A stretch of DNA of 64,000 nt, taken from NCBI GenBank assembly GCA_029216955.1, contig JANAVB010031417.1, positions 15,955,555-16,019,554 of the forward strand, in the 5' to 3' direction. Positions 1 to 9,900 of this stretch are shown here, one piece after another. Position 1 is the first letter of the stretch. Each line of letters begins with the position of its first letter. The position numbers were made by a program, and so were the translations under genes. The notes beneath the pieces are model-generated. The model had not been told where the DNA came from. It saw only the letters and a list, made by a program, of their open reading frames with translations, and ran no database searches. The DNA is from Iris pallida. Its lineage: Eukaryota > Streptophyta > Magnoliopsida > Asparagales > Iridaceae.

Positions 1-50
1 ACTCATCTCTTTTTAGAGATGAGTTCATATTGCGCCACCCTTTTTAGGGT
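1..50. repeat. Two perfect short hairpins with TTTT loops
   Basis: Positions 1-24 form a perfect 10-bp inverted repeat around TTTT (ACTCATCTCT / AGAGATGAGT). Positions 37-50 form a 5-bp inverted repeat around TTTT (ACCCT / AGGGT). Both share a CTTTTTAG core. Function unknown. Confidence 0.6.
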
Positions 51-289
51 TTTGGTTGCATCAACTGTCAGTCCTCATTTTTATGAAGGCTGTATTCCTG
101 CGCAATCTGTTGAATTGTGCTGACAGGAAGTCAGCGCAATCGATTGATTTGCGCAGGATGTCAGCGCAAACTATTGCTTTGCGCATCCTATTGTAATGCG
201 CAATCTGATGTTGCGCAAGTCATGTCAGCGCAATCTGAGGAGTTGCGCACTCTAATGTTTTGTGTTAAAAACAGAGACTTTGACTTGTA

Positions 290-294
290 CTAAT
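290..294. repeat. Target-site duplication CTAAT, left copy, element A
   Basis: CTAAT precedes the TGTAGAAGC start of the left LTR and recurs at 13937-13941 directly after the right LTR. A third copy at 2561-2565 directly follows the left LTR and belongs to the copied flank described below. Confidence 0.9.
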
Positions 295-1613
295 TGTAGA
301 AGCATGGAATTTCACAAACAGAAAACCCATGCGCCAGACACTACATGCGCCAGAACTCAGACGAAGAACTTCACAGCAAAGTCAATAACCATGGACATTT
401 GAAGAAGGACTTTTTATTTATATATAAAAGTCTATTACATGTCTAGAAAAGGTTGTACAAAGGAGAATTTCTACAAAGGAAAGATCCTAAGTCTACAGCC
501 AGCGGCCACCATGCGCCTCCAGTTAGGCGCAGCAGTCATCATGCGCTGCCAGTCACCATGCGCTGTCAGTCAGGCGCAGCAGACATCATGCGCCTCCAAC
601 CAGGCGCATCCCACCATATCTTCAGCAGCCCAGCTATGTGCATCCCTTCAGCCAAATTCTTCCAGCCAGGCTCACCTGGCCGAGCAGAGCCCAGTTATGT
701 GCCGCTCTTCCAGCCAGGCTCACCTGATAAGTGCTTCGCCAAGCAAAGCATTTAACCCTCTGGCTGGAACCAAGGAAGAGAAGAGCACCGCAAATGCTGT
801 GGCCAGGGGAGGCTTCGAAAGAGCCTCCAAAGCCGAAGGAAGACCGTGATCGAAACCGCGGCTAGAGCCTTGCACCGCCATTCCGATCTACGGCTCTTCC
901 GGAATAACGGAGACGAGGCTCGAGCATCCCTATCTTTGGATGCAACAGGCACCTTCCGCCTGCCTCAGAAGCCCTCGACTCCGTCTTTTGGATGTAACAG
1001 TCACCTTCAAGTGCATCAAAGACAACACAGCGTCTCATCTTCACCCTCGGGAGCACTTCGTCAACAGAATGCACCCGCATGTTCAAGTTCATGTTGGAAG
1101 TACGTGAGGGAATGAGAAGCAAACCTTCTCTCCATGCCACTATTTATAGGCCGGGCAGATCAAACCCACGCGCCAAGTGGATGGCCCTCCGAATTCCGTG
1201 CAATGAATTTACATTAAATGGATGAACCGGACGCCTCGAATTCAGCCAAACGGCTATTTATAGCACTCGAAGAGCGAGACAGCCGCATCATTAAAAGACA
1301 TGTCCGATGCGCCAGCCAGATAGCGCATCACACGGACGCGCCCTTTGGCATCAGGCGCATCACACAGACGCGCCCTACAGTACTCGGCGCATTATAGAGG
1401 GTGCGCCCCCACACATCTCCATACCGAGTGGAACGCCAACCGACGCGCCCACTCAGCTGTCCATCGAACGTCACCAACATTAAATGCTGAACTGACAGAG
1501 TTGGCAGCACGCCTCCCAAAGTCTGAACAGTTGACAGCTTTATTCAGAAAACGAAGCGTCGGCAACGTCAGCATCATCATGACTCTATTCCGACGGCTAC
1601 TGCCACGTGGCCA

Positions 1614-1727
1614 CCCGCATGCGCCTCTACAGCCATGCGTCCACACCCGCATGCGCCTCTACGGCCATGCGTCCACACCCGCATGCGCCTCTACGGCCAT
1701 GCGTCCAAACCAGCATGCGCCTCAAAA
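1614..1727 (+). repeat. 32-bp tandem repeat in the U3 of element A's LTR
   Basis: About 3.5 copies of a 32-bp unit that begins CCCGCATGCGCCTCTAC and ends GCCATGCGTCCACA. Unit starts are at 1614, 1646 and 1678, and further single ATGCGCCTC words follow to about 1890. The same array is in the right LTR at 12990-13103. Repeats in U3 are often promoter or enhancer arrays; that role is inference. Confidence 0.8.
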
Positions 1728-2210
1728 GCCATGCGCCTCAGACCCTTCACTGATCCTTAAAGACAGAAGAAGAGTCTCCGGTTGAAGTTTTGCATGCGCC
1801 TCAAAAGCCATGCGCCCCAGACTGATCTCTGATCCCAAAAGACAGAAGGAAAGTCGCCTGCATGCGCCTCAAAAGCCATGCGCCCCAAATGGTTTGTAAC
1901 TCCTAAAGGTTATGAGCCGCAGCCTCCTCCTGCGCCCAATCCAAGGCGCAGCTCACCAGATCACTTCTCTCCACCAAATCCGAGATCTTCGAACCATGAG
2001 TCGACGACACGTGTCTTTTGACTCAACTCATCCAAGATTTCAGCAACGGAAAGATCTTCTCTCTGCTACGTGCCGGCTCACAACAGCAGTATGAAGAGTT
2101 CTCCCCCTCGATCAGGGCGCAGCATCCATGCGCCTCCATCAGCAACCTCCACGTGGCGTCCCCACACCGGCGCATCCTATATGCGCGCATGAGCAGCCAG
2201 CCTGCAAAAC

Positions 2211-2219
2211 TATAAATAG
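2211..2219 (+). promoter_or_regulatory. TATA box of element A's left LTR
   Basis: TATAAATAG lies 350 bp before the LTR end, in the expected place for a Pol II promoter driving element RNA. The same box is at 13587-13595 in the right LTR. Confidence 0.75.
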
Positions 2220-2560
2220 AAGGATCATCCCCTTCACACACACACAGAGACTCAGGGACAGAGACTCAGAACACAAGACTCACAGAGAATCCACAACAGA
2301 GAATCACCGGAGAGGCAGTTCTAGACACTCAACGTCTTCCTCCTCTCAGCAAGCTCCAGCACCCAGAGCAATCAACACCTTTAGAGAACCGATAACCGCC
2401 GTCAGCCGGTCAACGGAGTCAACGCATTACCACTCGCTCCATTGGCACTAAGGACCCAGCTTAAACAAAAGTGTACTCCTAGGACTACATCTAAGTCCTA
2501 TATTGTATCACTGTTCTGTTTGTATTAAGATTTCAATCAAAACAATTTTAATGGCAAACA

Positions 2561-3854
2561 CTAATCTTTATCTGTTTGTTGATGCAGTTGATGTCAATGA
2601 AGATCCAGATTATGAACATTTTGTGGGAACCCTCTCAGAGTCTGAGTATAAAGAAGATCTGTCTCATGTTCATTATCCTCAGTACGATCTGCCGACCTCC
2701 CGTCAGGCTATACTGATCTCCCAGGATAATGAGACTTTAATGTGTTTGATGAATGGACAACCCCTAGAATCAACAGATGCTGTTATTCATAAGAAACCCT
2801 TATTCCTGTTCAGTGACGCCTTCGAGAAAGTCTCTCAGCCTAGGCCGAGGATGGAAGAGAGAATAGTTCACCGGGAAAATAAATCATTCTTCTTACCAGA
2901 CATTGCTCGCTGCCTCCCTTTGTCGCGGTATGCTCGTGCGAGCTACCCAAGGAAGATGGAGTGGAACATCACTCTTTTTCAGGATGCCCGTGCAGGGAAA
3001 ATCTCCGTAAAGAAAGGGCCAAACAAGAGGGATATGTTTTATAGCTCCTCTGATAGATATAGCTGCTTGTTGAGAGGCTTGAGACCTGGCTGTATTCCAC
3101 CAGAGAACTCTTCTATGCTGATGCCTGTTAGGACACCAATATTCGCAAATGAATTTGCGAAGGCTGAAGGAAAATACCCCGAACAAGACATCAGACTGAC
3201 TGGATTGGTGAATCCAGATTACAAGCGATGGAACTACATTGCGAATTGGATTCTGACAAGATTCCAAGACAGACTCCAACAGATCAATCTGTATGAAGCA
3301 GTGCACGCCACTGTATACGGCTTTACTCCCAATCCACATATGTTTTTAGCTTTGGCTGAGAGGTACAATTATAGGACGGGGACCTTTATGACCCCGGGTG
3401 GAGAGATGGGGTTTGCACTCCACGAGATGAAGTATATCTCGTACCTGCCCATGACAGATGCTCCGTATGAGGAGTTTGTACCGACAAATGATGAGCTGGA
3501 CAAGCTTAGAAAAGAGAATGCAAGAATGGTAGCAGTGTTCGAAGAACTACTATGCCAATACAAGATCTGCTCTCTGTTTTATAAGAGTGCTACCGCCAAC
3601 ACTTGTTACTCTTCGAAGTGGTTACCATATCTGTTTCTCAATCACATAGAAGAGAAGAAGACCAAGGAGAATGACAAATGCTACCCTAACTTCTTCACAC
3701 CTTTGAGCAACGCAGAGGTTATAAAGCTGATGGAACAGAGTGGTAACTTTGATAAAAAAAGTGAAAGATGATCATGAGTATCCTCCTTTGAAGACAGAGG
3801 ACACTTTGGAAAGTTACTTAAGAATGGGCTATAGACCCATGTCAGAAGAAGCAC
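2561..3854 (+). pseudogene. Copied fragment of element B's antisense PMD gene (end of intron 1 plus start of exon 2)
   Basis: This is a near-identical copy of 13937-15229, the DNA right of element A's 3' LTR. It includes the CTAAT target duplication, the splice acceptor at 2587 and the first ~420 codons of the PMD protein. Four differences are visible: two missense changes, one silent change, and a seventh A in an A6 tract near 3757 that shifts the frame. The copy stops abruptly at 3854 (GAAGAAGCAC) and joins element A's ORF1 remnant. It replaces the primer site and gag start expected after a 5' LTR. Gene conversion beyond the LTR, or tandem duplication followed by LTR-LTR recombination, would explain it. 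Confidence 0.85.
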
Positions 3855-4569
3855 TCTCCTCCAACGACTTGCGCAACGTGATCACTCACAAGCGCCGGTC
3901 AGAAGAGTTGACCAACAAGCACGATGTGCCTCTCACGGGGAACACTTGTGCAGTGGTCACCATCAACTGCTGTTGCAAGACGGCAGTACCGCCAAAGCAG
4001 TCGGTCTTCCAACGGCTACAATCATCGACACCCCTCCGACATCGCCTTGGGACGAAGGTGTCAGCAGAAGAGGAACTAAAGATTGCGTCATGCAACGTGA
4101 TCTCCAATTCCTCATCTGTCCGGAAGACGACTGCCAATTCCTCGTCTTCATCCAAAAGCCAGCCGAGGAAAACCAAGGCAGCTGTCACGACCTCTGGAGT
4201 GTTCGAAGGCACTCGGTCGAGGAAGAAGTCCTTGGAGGAAGCTGGGGGTAGCCAGACCCTTGTCGAGCCTCCTTCCGAAGACGAAGATGTCCAAAGCACA
4301 GCTGCGGCGGATCTTTATCAAGGCGAAGATGGCCTCCCTGAAGCCCCTCAAAAGGACGATGTCCTCCAGGACACCGCCGGGGGTAGTGCTGAAAACGAAG
4401 AGGCCCTTCAAGACAGAGCTGAGGGCAGTCAGGCCCTTGCAGATGCGCCTGTCGAAGACGAACTCCAGAATGTGGCTGGGGTGGCCAAACACCAGGAGAA
4501 GTCACTCCCCCACATGAGAGCGAGGCTGAGAGCGAAGCCTCAACTAATCCATCCACTTCCGGCCATGTC
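3855..4569 (+). pseudogene. C-terminal remnant of Tat ORF1 / gag-like protein, element A
   Basis: The frame that enters from the PMD fragment continues here as a Ser- and Glu-rich protein. It opens with a DLRNVITHKRR motif, then CAVVTINCCC, then KQSVFQRL, then IASCNV. Element B has the same order at its ORF1 end (DLREHLRQKR, KVIIQCCC, KRSVFDRL, YASVNM; 26700-26510 minus strand), so this is a homologous segment. After about residue 80 it becomes acidic, with loose repeats of the type EDEDVQ / KDDVLQD / ENEEALQD. It has no start of its own and ends just before the RNase H remnant. The function of the ORF1 product is unknown to me; the basic DLR segment suggests nucleic-acid binding. Confidence 0.65.
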
Positions 4570-4610
4570 ATGACAGTATACATGACTGGGGGTGATCTTG
4601 AGACTGATGC

Positions 4611-5010
4611 GCCGCCACAGGACATCATCCAGCGCGCATACTCCCTTTCGAAGCCGTGCTCCAACAATGTTGTTGAGTACAATGCACTCGTCATGGGACT
4701 CCAGCTAGCACAACAGCTGGGGGTGGATCATCTGGAAGCCTACGGCGACTCGAAACTCGTCGTAAACCAGATTCGGGGGCAATACGAGGTTCGCCATGAA
4801 GATTTGATCCCTTACCATGAAGCTGCATTGAACATCATTTCAACCTTCACTGGGTTCTTCATCGAACATGTACCCCGCCTACAAAACTTGGAGGCTGACG
4901 CTCTGGCTGGCCTCGCAGCCTCATTGGCCGCGCCCCTTGGGACTCAACATTATGTTACGGTGACTGGCCGAGACCTGATTTGTCCCAGAAACAACCTATG
5001 TTTGCAAATG
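4611..5010 (+). pseudogene. Archaeal-type RNase H (aRNH) domain, N-terminally truncated, element A
   Basis: The translated frame matches element B's second RNase H from QRAYSL onward. It shows the CSNNVVEYNAL helix with the catalytic Glu, the EAYGDSKLVVNQ strand with a catalytic Asp, and NLEADALAGLAA with the last Asp. The first beta strands with the LFFDGAS-type Asp are missing, because the deletion that removed RT ends inside this domain near 4611. The residue-level comparison with 21036-20335 is clear. The domain should be inactive. In Tat elements this second RNase H lies between the classical RNase H and integrase. Confidence 0.8.
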
Positions 5011-6309
5011 GCTCACGCCATACCGACGAACACCGATGTTAATGTCCGAGACTGGAGATTCCCGTTCATCGACTTCGCCGTCTACGGAATCCTTCCGGAA
5101 GATCCGAAGGAAGCCGTCTCAGTCAGGAGACGCTCTCTTCGATTCTACTACGATACAGCCACTAAAACGCTGTACCGACGCTCCTTCGACGGGCTTCTCC
5201 TTCGATGCCTGTCTAACGAAGAAGCAGCCGAAGCTCTTCGAGAAGCTCATGACGGAACTTGCGGAGCTCACCAACCAGGGCCTAAGTTGCAAGATCGACT
5301 GCGACGTATGGGCTACTACTGGCCAACCATGATTTTCCGACGCAGTGGAATATGCTAAGAAGTGCCATGCATGCCAACTTCATGCAGACTTCATACATAC
5401 ACCATCTGAACCTCTACATCCTACAGTCGCCTCCTGGCCATTCGAAGCCTGGGGCATGGACATTGTAGGGCCAATCACCCCTCCTTCATCGAGAGGACAC
5501 CGCTTCATCCTGGCCATCACCGATTACTTCTCCAAATGGGCGGAAGCAGTCCCACTAGCGGAAGTAAAAAGCTCCAGGGTGGTCAGCTTTATCAAACACC
5601 ATGTCATTTACCGTTTCGGGGTACCCCGACGGATCATCCATGGCAATGGTCCTCAGTTTATCAGCCATATTTTCAGCAGGTTCTGTGACAAGAATCGCAT
5701 TCAAAACGTGGCCTCAACCGCCTACAATCCGGCAGCAAACGGATTGGCCGAGGCGTTCAACAAAACTATCGTCAGGCTGCTCAAAAAGGTCGTGTCATCC
5801 AACAAACGCGACTGGGACGAAAAGCTTGGCGAATGCCTTTGGGCCTACCGCACAACGGTACGGACCCCAACAGGCAACACTCTATTCTCCCTGGTCTACG
5901 GGAGCGAAGCAGTACTGCCTCTCGAGATACAGATACCTTCGCTCCGCGTGGCAATCACAAACGATCTCACAGAAGATGACAATCAACGTCGTCGTCTGCG
6001 AAAACTGGAGACACTTGACGAAAAGCGTCTCCTAGCTCAACAACGCATCGAACTTTACCAAGCCCGTATATCACAGGCTTTCAACAAGAAGGTCAAGCAA
6101 AGAACTTTCCAAGTTGGCGACCTGGTTTTAGCAGTAGAAGGCCAATGGTGTTAACTCACAAGACACCAGGGAAGTTCGAGCCCAAATGGGAAGGACCCTT
6201 CATCATCGAGACGGTATACTCAAACGGTGCTTACCGGCTCGCCAAACCCAATGGGGACTTGTTCATGATGCCCATCAACGGCAAGTTCCTAAAGAAGTAC
6301 TATTCTTGA
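5011..6309 (+). pseudogene. Integrase of element A, two frameshifts and a lost catalytic Asp
   Basis: A linker ending in VRRRSLRFYYD leads into integrase. The zinc-binding HHCC region is intact (HDG..GAH..., KKCHACQLH). The catalytic core shows WGMDIVGP (first Asp), IIHGNGPQF, where the second Asp is replaced by Gly, and LAEAFNKTI (Glu). An extra T near 5335 shifts the frame inside the zinc domain. A one-base loss near 6140 shifts it again, after which the frame runs through KWEGPF and MPINGKFLKKYYS to the stop at 6307. The protein is therefore broken twice and catalytically dead at the core. Alignment with element B (20334-19183, minus) supports both frameshift calls. Confidence 0.88.
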
Positions 6310-6909
6310 CATCCTCCAAGACATGTATTTCCCCAAACAACCTCTTTTCACAAAATCAATCGCTTCCGGAACCCAGCTGTTCCGTGGCATCCTTCCGTAG
6401 AAAGATAACCACGTCCACATTACCTCTGAGTTGTCTCTCTACATCCTACAAAGCGGAACCTTACATTTCGTGAGCTTACGCTATCCTTCATGTTTACCAC
6501 GTCCACATTACCTCTGAGTAAACATCCCGTACAAACAACTCCCGTGTTGTCGTACATTGATCGCAGAACTTCCACGTCCACATTACCTCTGAGTTGTTCA
6601 ACGTATCCCCCAGGATCATTCCTACCACGTCCATAAACACCTCTGAGTAGGAAGATTCTATCATTTGAACCTAATGATTGCCATGTCCACATTACCTCTG
6701 AGCAAACATGTTGGTTCCTTTATACTTATTATCTGTACCTAAAAACCAAGGTGCGCAAAAGATAATAGGTCCACATAAATCATCAAGTTCATGAGATCAA
6801 AAATGAACACATCACAAAGAGATAGTGTATTTCTTTATTTTCAAAAGGAGTACAGAAATACGCTATTTCCCCAGCAAGAGTTGCAAAAAACACATAAAAA
6901 GAAGAGAAG
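6310..6909. other. Non-coding spacer between integrase and the antisense gene, element A
   Basis: No gene is seen. The first 400 bp hold the hairpin array listed separately. Near 6726-6767 TTATTATC and GATAATA can pair. For the antisense gene, AATAAA lies on the minus strand at 6839-6834, about 70 nt after its stop, and is the likely poly(A) signal. Confidence 0.6.
6397..6709 (+). ncRNA. Array of five hairpins with a conserved ~20-nt loop, element A
   Basis: Five loops are seen at 6410-6429, 6498-6517, 6573-6592, 6626-6646 and 6682-6701. The consensus is CACGTCCACATTACCTCTGA, exact in the first three, one change in the fifth and a variant in the fourth. Each is closed by its own stem. Hairpin 1 pairs 13 nt with one mismatch and one G-U. 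Hairpin 2 has a perfect 8-bp stem ATGTTTAC/GTAAACAT. Hairpin 4 pairs TTCCTAC/GTAGGAA plus three more base pairs past a bulge. Hairpin 5 pairs 7 of 8. Hairpin 3 is weaker (GAAC/GTTC plus outer pairs). Stems differ in sequence while loops stay constant, the pattern expected of a structured RNA. Similar hairpins occur in element B. Function unknown. Confidence 0.75.
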
Positions 6910-9900
6910 CTACAATCCCCGATCCTCCCCAGGGTGGGATGAGAGTTCTCTGACTCGACGTCTCAGGTCGGCAGTGCGAGTTTCCACAGTCGCCTGGACT
7001 CGCAGCTCGGCTTCTTGACGCATTAACCCGACAGCCTCAGCGGAAGTCTTACTCTCATACTTCTCATCAAGCTGTCGTCGCTGCTGAGCCAAAGCAAGGG
7101 TCCGCTGAGTAAGAGTCGCTTCCTCCTGCTTGAATGCCACGTGTTCAGCCAGGACACGATCAGCTTCTAGTTGAAGTTGGGCCCGCTGGTCTTCAAGACG
7201 GCGCATCTGAGCATCAACCTCTGCGATGTTAGCGTCCACCGCAGCCCGCTTCTCCGTCGTCTTCTCCATAGATTGAGACAACTGCTCCGCCGCAGCCTCA
7301 GTCCCAGCCACTTCACGCTCCCAACTGCTCACATTGGCCCGATGGGAAGCCTCAATTTTAGCAATCAACTTCCCTATCTCTGCATCTATCAAGACAGAGA
7401 GGTCATTTCGTTGGATGCGCTGCAGTTCCGCGAGCCGCTCGTCCAGCTCAATCATCGAAACCTCCAGAATTTCGGCCATATGGTCATGGCCTTGGTGAAT
7501 GCGGATCAGCTCGATACAAGGCATTGCCAAAGCTTTTGCTGTCGCAAAGCTCCTCTTGCCATCCATCACTGCAGATACTCCTTTCTCCAGCATTTTGTAC
7601 ACTCCCTCGACGAGGAACTTCACATACTCGTCGGCATCCGCCAGCACCTGCGGCGTCATAGCAGGAGTTGGGGGAGCTACTACAGTTTGCGGACCGGAGG
7701 AAGATCCGCCAACATCGATCTGAGAGGTTTGAACCTCGGCAGCAATAGGCTCTTCATCAACAGGGGCCAGACTGCTAGCCCGAGGTGCCGAAGGAACAGA
7801 AGGAGCCGGCACATGCGTCGTGATAGTACCCCAAGTGGAAGGAGCAGCAGAGGGTTCCACACCCTTACCCTTCTCAAGCCCGGAGACATCACCGACGTCA
7901 ACGGCCACCTCTTCTACCCCCGACATTCTATCAGCATCAGCTACCTCCCCCGGCAAAACGGGGAGATCAACATTTATCTCCTGGCCAGCCCCAGGAGACA
8001 AGACCGGCAGAAGGGTCTCACTCTTCTCAAATCCCTCTACAGGGACAAAATTTGTCGCTACCGCCTGATCGGTAGCCATCTCTATGTCCATGGTTGAAGC
8101 CAAGGAAGGATTCGGCAATGATTCAGCCGACTTCCCTTCATCATGACCAGGAGGGGAATCAACCCTCTCCTCTATCCTCACTGCTTCGGCTGCCCCCGCA
8201 ACAGACTCCTGCAGCTCCGGAGCGATGTCATCGGAAGATGATGAACTCCATTCCTCTTCATCACCTGGAAGCTGCGCACTTGCTAAACCTTCGATATGTG
8301 AAGCCTCCGCTGTGGCCTTCGTCACCTCGGAAGCTGCTGCACCCTCAGGGTCCCTCCTGACATAACCCGGGGATACTGGAACCTCCACGATGACAGTATC
8401 CTCCGGATCTTCCTCCATGAGAGACATCATTGTCGGCGGGATACGCACTCCAGGCGAGCTCGCCATCTCTTCTCGCCTACTCCCACTCGACTTTGGGATA
8501 CGAGGTTTTCTTTTTAGCGGCTCCTACAAAAGAAGATGGGATCTCGTAAGTGGCGGAACCAAAATCAGATTTAGTAGGATGATTTAGTAGGATGTCCTTA
8601 CCTCTTCGGACGCCGAATCCGATGACACCGTCGGTAACGATGCCTTCTTCTGCTTCTTCGACAAATGAGATTCAGCCCCTGCATCTGCACATCGTTTCGG
8701 TCGATCGCCCGAAGGTTCTGCTTGTGATGCGGATGGGGCACTCCGTTGACCCACCCCTGACGGACGGTGCGGCCGGGCCTTCACTGGCGTATCCCCAGTC
8801 GCTGCTAACTGGGTGCCTGCGATAAGGCTGGTCTCCTTGTCATATCCGGAGGGCGGGACAGCCATAACACAGTAAAATTTGGCGGCCGAGTAAAGAATGG
8901 GCGGCCGCGGATCGGGGACGGGCAACGTAAAACGAGCTCCGGTACATCCGGCATTATAGTAATGCCAAGCTCGTGCACCATCCAACAAACTTCCAACATA
9001 CCCCAGGGTATTACTGGGGTTATCCAACATCATCTGAGCATAACCAAATTGCCGCGCAAAACGGCTCGGCAAGTACGGTTCCAGGTAGCACTGATTCCGG
9101 TTCCGGTACACCAGATGGGACGGCCGGATATTTTGCAACCAGCGGAATCCCCATTGAGGCATAGTGGTAGTACCTTCGCCCAGGTCCCGTAAATCCTCGT
9201 TGGCCTCAAAACCCAAATAGATGGGACCAACTTTGGTGATCTCCCAACCCTGAAGACGGGATAAAACCTTTCTACAAACCGGGACACCAGTATGCGACCA
9301 GCTCCTCCGATGGAAACGACGAAGGAATGCATCTCCAGCCTTATAATCTCCTTCCGAGCCTGGGCTCATCACACTGGGATGATGCAGAATCAGCCATCCC
9401 ATCAAATAGTGAAACGGCAGTTCGGCGCGCGGGAAGTTATTGTTTCGGCCTCTGTCATGAATCACATTTCCAGCAAACTCTCTCAAACCTCGCTGCATGT
9501 TACATACCATTGCAGGGAGAAGAGCCAAACGCCGGCCGAAAACCAGCTTCACGGCTGGCAGGATTAAGTTTCGGGTTACCCTCTCTACGGCACCGGATCC
9601 GCCCGCAAATACGCAATCCCGGAGCCATATCATCAGGTAGGATGCCAACACCGCCTTGGGTGACATCCGATAAGCAAGATGCCAGAAGCAGCTGTAGGAG
9701 CGTGCATCTGACTGCTGGTCCTCATTTCCTCGGGGATTTTTCTCCCCTAACCTGCTCATTTCGGACAACACTTCGCTACGAGAGAGCGCCGGTGGAGTGG
9801 AAAATTGTGAGGGATCCTCCTTGTCTTGTCTAAAGACATGATCTCTCCAAGCGGTCACATGAGGCTGCGTCCCGTTCCTATCCCGTCTCTGCATATAGTA

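Larger units (their letters stand above)
1..294 (+). other. Element B sequence left of element A, probably intron 1 of B's antisense gene
   Basis: This stretch has no open frame of note. It ends with CTAAT, the target duplication of element A, and would join directly to 13942 if A were removed. The joined sequence reads into a pyrimidine-rich tract and a TTGATGCAG acceptor at 13963, so I infer that it is the body of an intron whose first exon lies left of the window. It holds about nine copies of TGCGCA-like motifs (TTGCGCA, AGCGCAA), a composition shared with element B's LTR. In element A the corresponding antisense gene also has a GCGC-rich first intron. The intron assignment is inference. 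Confidence 0.5.
295..2560 (+). repeat. Element A left LTR (2266 bp)
   Basis: It starts TGTAGAAGC and ends GGCAAACA and is collinear with 11671-13936. I count only two substitutions between them (near 1345 and 1876). The upstream half is crowded with ATGCGCC and GGCGCA words. A TATAAATAG box lies at 2211, so transcription should start near 2240 and leave roughly 300 nt of R-U5. The short ORFs inside (for example 439-849) have the same coordinates in both LTRs but show no protein-family signal and are not called. Confidence 0.92.

Noticed and set aside
439..1785. Several ORFs of 60-146 codons in the left LTR of element A, duplicated at 11815-13161
   Set aside because: They recur only because the LTR is duplicated. 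They are GCGC-repeat translations without family motifs, in all frames and both strands.
2561..3854. Possibility that the LTR of element A is 3.56 kb and contains the PMD fragment (block begins TG and its last shared bases include CA)
   Set aside because: CTAAT directly follows the 2266-bp LTR at both ends and precedes the left LTR, and the downstream PMD exon runs seamlessly past the block. The shorter LTR plus copied flank explains all three observations, though the alternative is not fully excluded.
6397..6709. Regularly spaced 20-bp repeats resembling a CRISPR array
   Set aside because: Spacing varies from 53 to 88 bp, spacers contain the complementary stem arms, there are no cas genes, and the context is a plant retroelement.
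7171..8097. 308-codon plus-strand ORF
   Set aside because: It is the reverse shadow of the coiled-coil exon of the antisense gene, whose frame has domain content and splice signals.
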